Origin: Intestinibacillus sp964580155
GTDB taxonomy: Bacteria; Bacillota; Clostridia; Oscillospirales; Butyricicoccaceae
Assembly: GCA_964580155.1 (NCBI GenBank)
Contig: CAZOJP010000059.1
Span: forward strand, 1-8,039
Length of the DNA: 8,039 nucleotides
Reading direction: 5' to 3'
Under the pieces are notes generated by a model. That model had not been told where the DNA came from, searched no databases, and worked only from the letters and a program-made list of their open reading frames with translations. The position numbers and the translations under genes are program-made. Positions 5,268 to 8,039 of the stretch are shown piece by piece. How positions within the stretch are numbered: the first letter of the stretch is position 1; the number at the start of each line of letters is the position of its first letter.

Positions 5268-6662
5268 TTACTGGTGCTTGCTGCGGATATACTCGTCCAT
5301 CGCGAGGGCTGCCTTTTTGCCGGCACCCATTGCGAGGATGACGGTCGCCGCGCCGGTGACCGCATCGCCGCCCGCGAACACGCCGTCCTTGGAGGTGATG
5401 CCGTGCTCCTCGTCTGCGATGATGCAGCCGCGCTTGTTCGTCTCCAGACCCGGGGTGGTATGGCGGATCAGCGGATTCGGGCTGGTGCCGATTGCCGCGA
5501 TGACGCAGTCCAGATCCAGCGTGAACTCACTGCCCTCAACCGGCACGGGGCGGCAGCGGCCCGACGCGTCAGGCTCGCCCAGCTCCATGCGCTGGCAACG
5601 CATGCCCGTGACGTTGTAGTTTTCATCGGTCAGGATTTCGAGCGGCGCGGTCAGGAACTTGAACACGATGCCCTCTTCCTTTGCGTGATGGATCTCCTCC
5701 AAACGGGCGGGCAGCTCGGCCTCGCCGCGGCGGTAGATGATGTAAACATCCTCCGCACCCATGCGCTTTGCGCAGCGGCACGCGTCCATTGCAACGTTGC
5801 CGCCGCCGACGACCGCGACCTTGTGCGCGCGCTGAATCGGGGTCGGCGAATCGGGCATGTACGCTTTCATGAGGTTGATGCGGGTGAGGTATTCGTTTGC
5901 GGAATACACGCCGTTTGCGTTTTCGCCCGGCACACCGATAAAGGTCGGCAGGCCTGCGCCCGAACCGACAAAGACCGCCTCATAGCCGTCCGCCATCAGC
6001 TCATCGATGGTTTCGGAGCGGCCGACGACAAAGTTGAGCACAAACTCGACACCGAGCGCCTTGAGGTTGTCAATTTCCTTTTGGACGATCTCCTTGGGCA
6101 GACGGAACTCCGGAATACCGTACATGAGCACGCCGCCCGCAGTGTGCAGCGCTTCGAACACCGTGACCTGATAGCCCATGCCCGCGAGATCGCCCGCGCA
6201 GGTCAGACCCGCAGGGCCTGCACCGACAACCGCGACCTTGTGGCCGTTCGACGCGGGCTTTTCGGGCAGTGCTTCGCCGTTTTCACGCGCATAGTCCGCG
6301 ACAAAACGCTCCAAACGGCCGATTGCGACCGCTTCGCCCTTGATGCCGCGCACGCATACGCGCTCGCACTGGCTCTCCTGCGGACATACGCGGCCGCAGA
6401 CCGCGGGCAGCGCGGAGGTTTCTTTGATTTTTGCCGCCGCTTCGAGGAACTTGCCCTCCGCGGTCAGCGCGATGAACTCGGGAATCTGCACCTGCACGGG
6501 GCAGCCTGCGACGCAGGGCTTGTGCTTGCAGTTTAGGCAGCGGGTCGCCTCTTCCATCGCCATTTCGGGCGTATAACCGAGCGTGACCTCTTCAAAGTTC
6601 TTGTTGCGAACGTCGGGCGCCTGCTCCGGCATCGGCATTTTCTTGGGATTCATGTTCGCCAT
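5268..6662 (-). CDS. nfnB: NADH-dependent reduced ferredoxin:NADP+ oxidoreductase, large subunit NfnB (GltD-like)
   Basis: This is the large subunit of the cytoplasmic flavin-based electron-bifurcating transhydrogenase. It carries the bifurcating FAD, two iron-sulfur clusters and the NADP(H) site. The 464 residues match the family. C42-x2-C45-x4-C50-x3-C54 and C89-x3-C93-x5-C99-x3-C103 are the iron-sulfur motifs of the GltD/NfnB family. The FAD Rossmann motif is VAVVGAGPAGLTCAG (143-157), the nucleotide site VAVVGGGNVAMDACR (282-296) followed by YRR (310-312) as in NADP(H) binders, and the C-terminal FAD motif GVFAGGDAVTGAA (427-439). The start at 6662 is used because AGGAGG lies 12 bases upstream inside the end of nfnA; only 4 bases separate nfnA's stop from this ATG, so translation is likely coupled. 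Such proteins are often labelled glutamate synthase small chain, but the nfnA partner next door and the absence of a glutamate synthase large subunit gene in this window argue for Nfn. Confidence 0.9.
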   Translation of the reverse strand: MANMNPKKMPMPEQAPDVRNKNFEEVTLGYTPEMAMEEATRCLNCKHKPCVAGCPVQVQIPEFIALTAEGKFLEAAAKIKETSALPAVCGRVCPQESQCERVCVRGIKGEAVAIGRLERFVADYARENGEALPEKPASNGHKVAVVGAGPAGLTCAGDLAGMGYQVTVFEALHTAGGVLMYGIPEFRLPKEIVQKEIDNLKALGVEFVLNFVVGRSETIDELMADGYEAVFVGSGAGLPTFIGVPGENANGVYSANEYLTRINLMKAYMPDSPTPIQRAHKVAVVGGGNVAMDACRCAKRMGAEDVYIIYRRGEAELPARLEEIHHAKEEGIVFKFLTAPLEILTDENYNVTGMRCQRMELGEPDASGRCRPVPVEGSEFTLDLDCVIAAIGTSPNPLIRHTTPGLETNKRGCIIADEEHGITSKDGVFAGGDAVTGAATVILAMGAGKKAALAMDEYIRSKHQ

Positions 6663-6666
6663 TTTT

Positions 6667-7512
6667 TTACTTGACCTCCTGCTTCATCAGGTTGCATTCG
6701 TGCTGCTCGGTGGAGGCCTTTTCCTGTGCCTTGTACATCGCGCCGCGGCGCATCGAGCTGTCGAAATCGACCAGATGTCCGTCAAAATCCGGGCCGTCGA
6801 CGCAGGCAAACTTGGTTTCTCCGCCGACCGTCAGACGGCAGCCGCCGCACATGCCGGTGCCGTCCACCATGATGGTGTTCATGGAAACGATGGTCTTGAT
6901 GCCGTAGGGACGGGTGGTCTCGGCTACGAACTTCATCATAATCATCGGGCCGATCGCGATGACCGCGTCATACTGGTTGCCCGCGTCGATCAGCTCCTTG
7001 AGCACCTGCGTCACGAGCGCCTTGCGTCCGTTCGAGCCGTCGTCTGTCACGAGGTGCAGGTTGGTGCTGGCCGCTCTCATCTCGTCCTCCAGAATGATAA
7101 CATCCTGGGAGCGGAAGCCCGCAATCAGGTCGACTTCCGCGCCCATTTCGTGCAGCTTCTTCGCCTGCGGATATGCGATTGCGCAGCCCAGACCGCCGCC
7201 GACGACCGCGACCTTCTTCAGGCCCTCCAGCTCGCTTGCCTTACCGAGCGGCCCGACAAAATCGTTCAGCTGGTCGCCTTCGTTCAGCTGACCCAGTGCG
7301 ATCGTCGTTGCGCCGACCTCCTGGAAGATGATTGTGATGGTGCCCTGCGCGCGGTCATACTCCGCGATGGTCAGCGGGATGCGCTCGCCATCCTCGCTCA
7401 CGCGCAGGATGATGAACTGGCCCGGCTCCGCCTTGCGTGCGACGTGCGGCGCATCGATAACCATAAGCTGGGTGTTGGCATTCAGCCGCTTCTTTTTCAG
7501 AATTTTATACAT
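6667..7512 (-). CDS. nfnA: NADH-dependent reduced ferredoxin:NADP+ oxidoreductase, small subunit NfnA
   Basis: This is the small, NADH-handling subunit of the Nfn complex, related to PyrK and sulfide dehydrogenase subunits. The 281 residues contain the FAD-binding barrel with RIPLTIAEYD (44-53), the NAD-binding motif VAVVGGGLGCAIAYP (101-115), and a C-terminal [2Fe-2S] region D217-x4-C222-x2-C225-x11-C237. An aspartate where PyrK-type proteins have a fourth cysteine is what is known for NfnA, and this supports Nfn over dihydroorotate dehydrogenase. The start at 7512 follows AGGAGG (minus strand, 7525-7530) by 12 bases. A start at 7572 would add 20 residues running across the binding site and the likely -10 box, so it is rejected. 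The gene is first in the nfnA-nfnB operon and is transcribed from a clear promoter about 50 bases upstream. Confidence 0.92.
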   Translation of the reverse strand: MYKILKKKRLNANTQLMVIDAPHVARKAEPGQFIILRVSEDGERIPLTIAEYDRAQGTITIIFQEVGATTIALGQLNEGDQLNDFVGPLGKASELEGLKKVAVVGGGLGCAIAYPQAKKLHEMGAEVDLIAGFRSQDVIILEDEMRAASTNLHLVTDDGSNGRKALVTQVLKELIDAGNQYDAVIAIGPMIMMKFVAETTRPYGIKTIVSMNTIMVDGTGMCGGCRLTVGGETKFACVDGPDFDGHLVDFDSSMRRGAMYKAQEKASTEQHECNLMKQEVK

Positions 7513-7524
7513 ACTCTTCTGTTG

Positions 7525-7530
7525 CCTCCT
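7525..7530 (-). promoter_or_regulatory. Ribosome binding site that sets the nfnA start
   Basis: On the minus strand this reads AGGAGG, preceded by A, 12 bases before the ATG at 7512. It lies downstream of the longer frame's first ATG (7572), which therefore cannot be the real start. Confidence 0.85.
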
Positions 7531-7554
7531 TGTATTTGCGGTGCAATTATTTAT

Positions 7555-7583
7555 ATTATAACTTTCCTGCATCTACATTGCAA
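7555..7583 (-). promoter_or_regulatory. Promoter of the nfnAB operon
   Basis: On the minus strand the perfect -10 box TATAAT (7555-7560) lies 17 bases downstream of the -35 box TTGCAA (7578-7583, four of six consensus matches). Transcription would start near 7548, giving a leader of about 35 bases before the nfnA ATG. The stretch is strikingly AT-rich for this genome. Confidence 0.85.
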
Positions 7584-7628
7584 GGCATGACGGCCAAATA
7601 TTCACGATACCCCGCCTTTGATGCAGTT

Positions 7629-7868
7629 TTATACGCCCATGTTTTCGTAGTTTAGCGTAATGTAGTCGGCGTGCACATACCCTTCCTTCTGCCCGTGCCG
7701 CACTCGGTACCAGTTGCCGCGGTTGGACAGCACGGTCAGCGAGTCGCCGTCCGACACCTGTGCCGTCACAGGTGCGCCTTCGGCCGGGTGGGCATGCAGC
7801 GCAAGCCGGCCGTGTTCCAGCTCAACCGTTGCGGTGTGTGCGCAAAGCGAGCGGCGCCGGTCTGTCAT
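7629..7868 (-). CDS. Small SH3-domain protein, 79 aa
   Basis: Residues about 21-72 fit one bacterial SH3 domain: RLALHAHPAEGAPVTAQVSD, then GDSLTVL, GNWYRVRHG and EGYVHADYITL. The G-D-x-L-x-V-L, N-W-Y-x-V and E-G-Y-V-H positions are typical of the family. Bacterial SH3 domains often bind peptidoglycan or proteins on secreted enzymes, yet here there is no signal peptide, no membrane segment and no second domain; the N-terminus is basic (MTDRRRSL). The start at 7868 is supported by AAGGAGG (minus strand, 7878-7884), 9 bases upstream. A nearby ATG at 7875 is in another frame. The gene lies upstream of nfnA on the same strand with no terminator between them, so some read-through into nfnAB is possible. 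The domain is fairly sure, the role unknown. Confidence 0.8.
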   Translation of the reverse strand: MTDRRRSLCAHTATVELEHGRLALHAHPAEGAPVTAQVSDGDSLTVLSNRGNWYRVRHGQKEGYVHADYITLNYENMGV

Positions 7869-7892
7869 CCTTCATCGCCTCCTTCTCCTAAA

Positions 7893-7916
7893 TCTGCATA
7901 TGCCAGTGTATGCAGA
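7893..7916. repeat. Inverted repeat upstream of the SH3 gene
   Basis: TCTGCATA (7893-7900) and TATGCAGA (7909-7916) are perfect reverse complements separated by 8 bases. The site lies just upstream of the SH3 gene's ribosome binding site and about 30 bases from the tRNA promoter. The symmetry suits a dimeric repressor site or a leader hairpin; nothing in the sequence decides between these. Confidence 0.5.
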
Positions 7917-7947
7917 CGCAGCAGGGTCGGTGCGTTCGCGATAGGGG

Positions 7948-7976
7948 TTTACAAACCGGTGCCGCCATGCTATAAT
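7948..7976 (+). promoter_or_regulatory. Promoter of the tRNA-Arg gene
   Basis: TTTACA (7948-7953) and a perfect TATAAT (7971-7976) are separated by 17 bases, and TGC precedes the -10 box (extended form). The tRNA begins 14 bases further on, so the primary transcript would have a very short 5' leader. Confidence 0.9.
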
Positions 7977-7989
7977 AGCACTTGCAAAT

Positions 7990-8039
7990 GCGCTCGTAGC
8001 TCAGCTGGATAGAGCGTTGGACTCCGACTCCAAAGGTCG
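7990..8039 (+). tRNA. tRNA-Arg(CCG), cut by the window end
   Basis: The first 50 bases of a tRNA are present. The acceptor 5' strand is GCGCTCG (7990-7996), the D arm GCTC...GAGC (7999-8015), and the anticodon stem TTGGA/TCCAA (8017-8021 and 8029-8033) with the loop CTCCGAC. The anticodon CCG (8024-8026) reads the Arg codon CGG. The variable loop starts at AGGTCG, and the T arm and acceptor 3' strand lie outside. The D-arm sequence TAGCTCAGCTGGATAGAGC is standard. Confidence 0.95.

Noticed and set aside
5274..6536. Long plus-strand frame opposite nfnB
   Set aside because: It is antisense to a protein with perfect iron-sulfur and FAD motifs; its own translation has no recognisable domain.
7513..7572. 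Upstream ATG at 7572 as the nfnA start
   Set aside because: The extension would be translated across the likely -10 box and the AGGAGG site, and its residues do not resemble the family N-terminus.
6583..7590. 335-codon plus-strand frame opposite nfnA
   Set aside because: It is a shadow of nfnA, and it also crosses the nfnAB promoter.

Overview
The window looks like a piece of a GC-rich (roughly 60% by eye) anaerobic Firmicute, most likely a gut-type member of the Clostridia. The grounds are strong AGGAGG-type ribosome binding sites before most genes, the clostridial flavour of the threonyl-tRNA synthetase, a short archaeal/eukaryotic-like (type 3) prolyl-tRNA synthetase, and an electron-bifurcating Nfn gene pair typical of anaerobes. 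A run of ten N shows that this is a draft or metagenome assembly. Genus-level placement is not possible from the sequence alone.

Layout. At the left edge is the 3' part of thrS (plus strand), interrupted by the N gap. It is followed by a convergent small minus-strand gene for a 100-residue transthyretin-like beta-sandwich protein. Divergent from that, on the plus strand, come proS, then a 197-base intergenic stretch with an AT-rich palindrome, two 35-base direct repeats 72 bases apart and a strong terminator hairpin, then a MscS-family mechanosensitive channel gene with its own terminator, then a Gfo/Idh/MocA-family oxidoreductase with its own promoter. A perfect 32-base palindrome acts as a shared terminator between this gene and the convergent minus-strand operon. 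That operon is nfnA-nfnB, with a clear -35/-10 promoter. Upstream of it, also on the minus strand, is a 79-residue SH3-domain protein. At the right edge a plus-strand tRNA-Arg(CCG) gene starts behind a near-consensus promoter and is cut by the window end.

How the genes fit together. The two synthetases and the tRNA serve translation. NfnA and NfnB together form the enzyme that couples NADH, reduced ferredoxin and NADP+ by flavin-based electron bifurcation. MscS protects against osmotic downshock. The oxidoreductase and the two small beta-fold proteins have no assigned substrate or partner. I see no phage, transposon, CRISPR array or defence system. Most of the window is ordinary housekeeping sequence; the items most worth a second look are the scaffold join inside thrS and the repeat-rich proS-mscS intergenic region.
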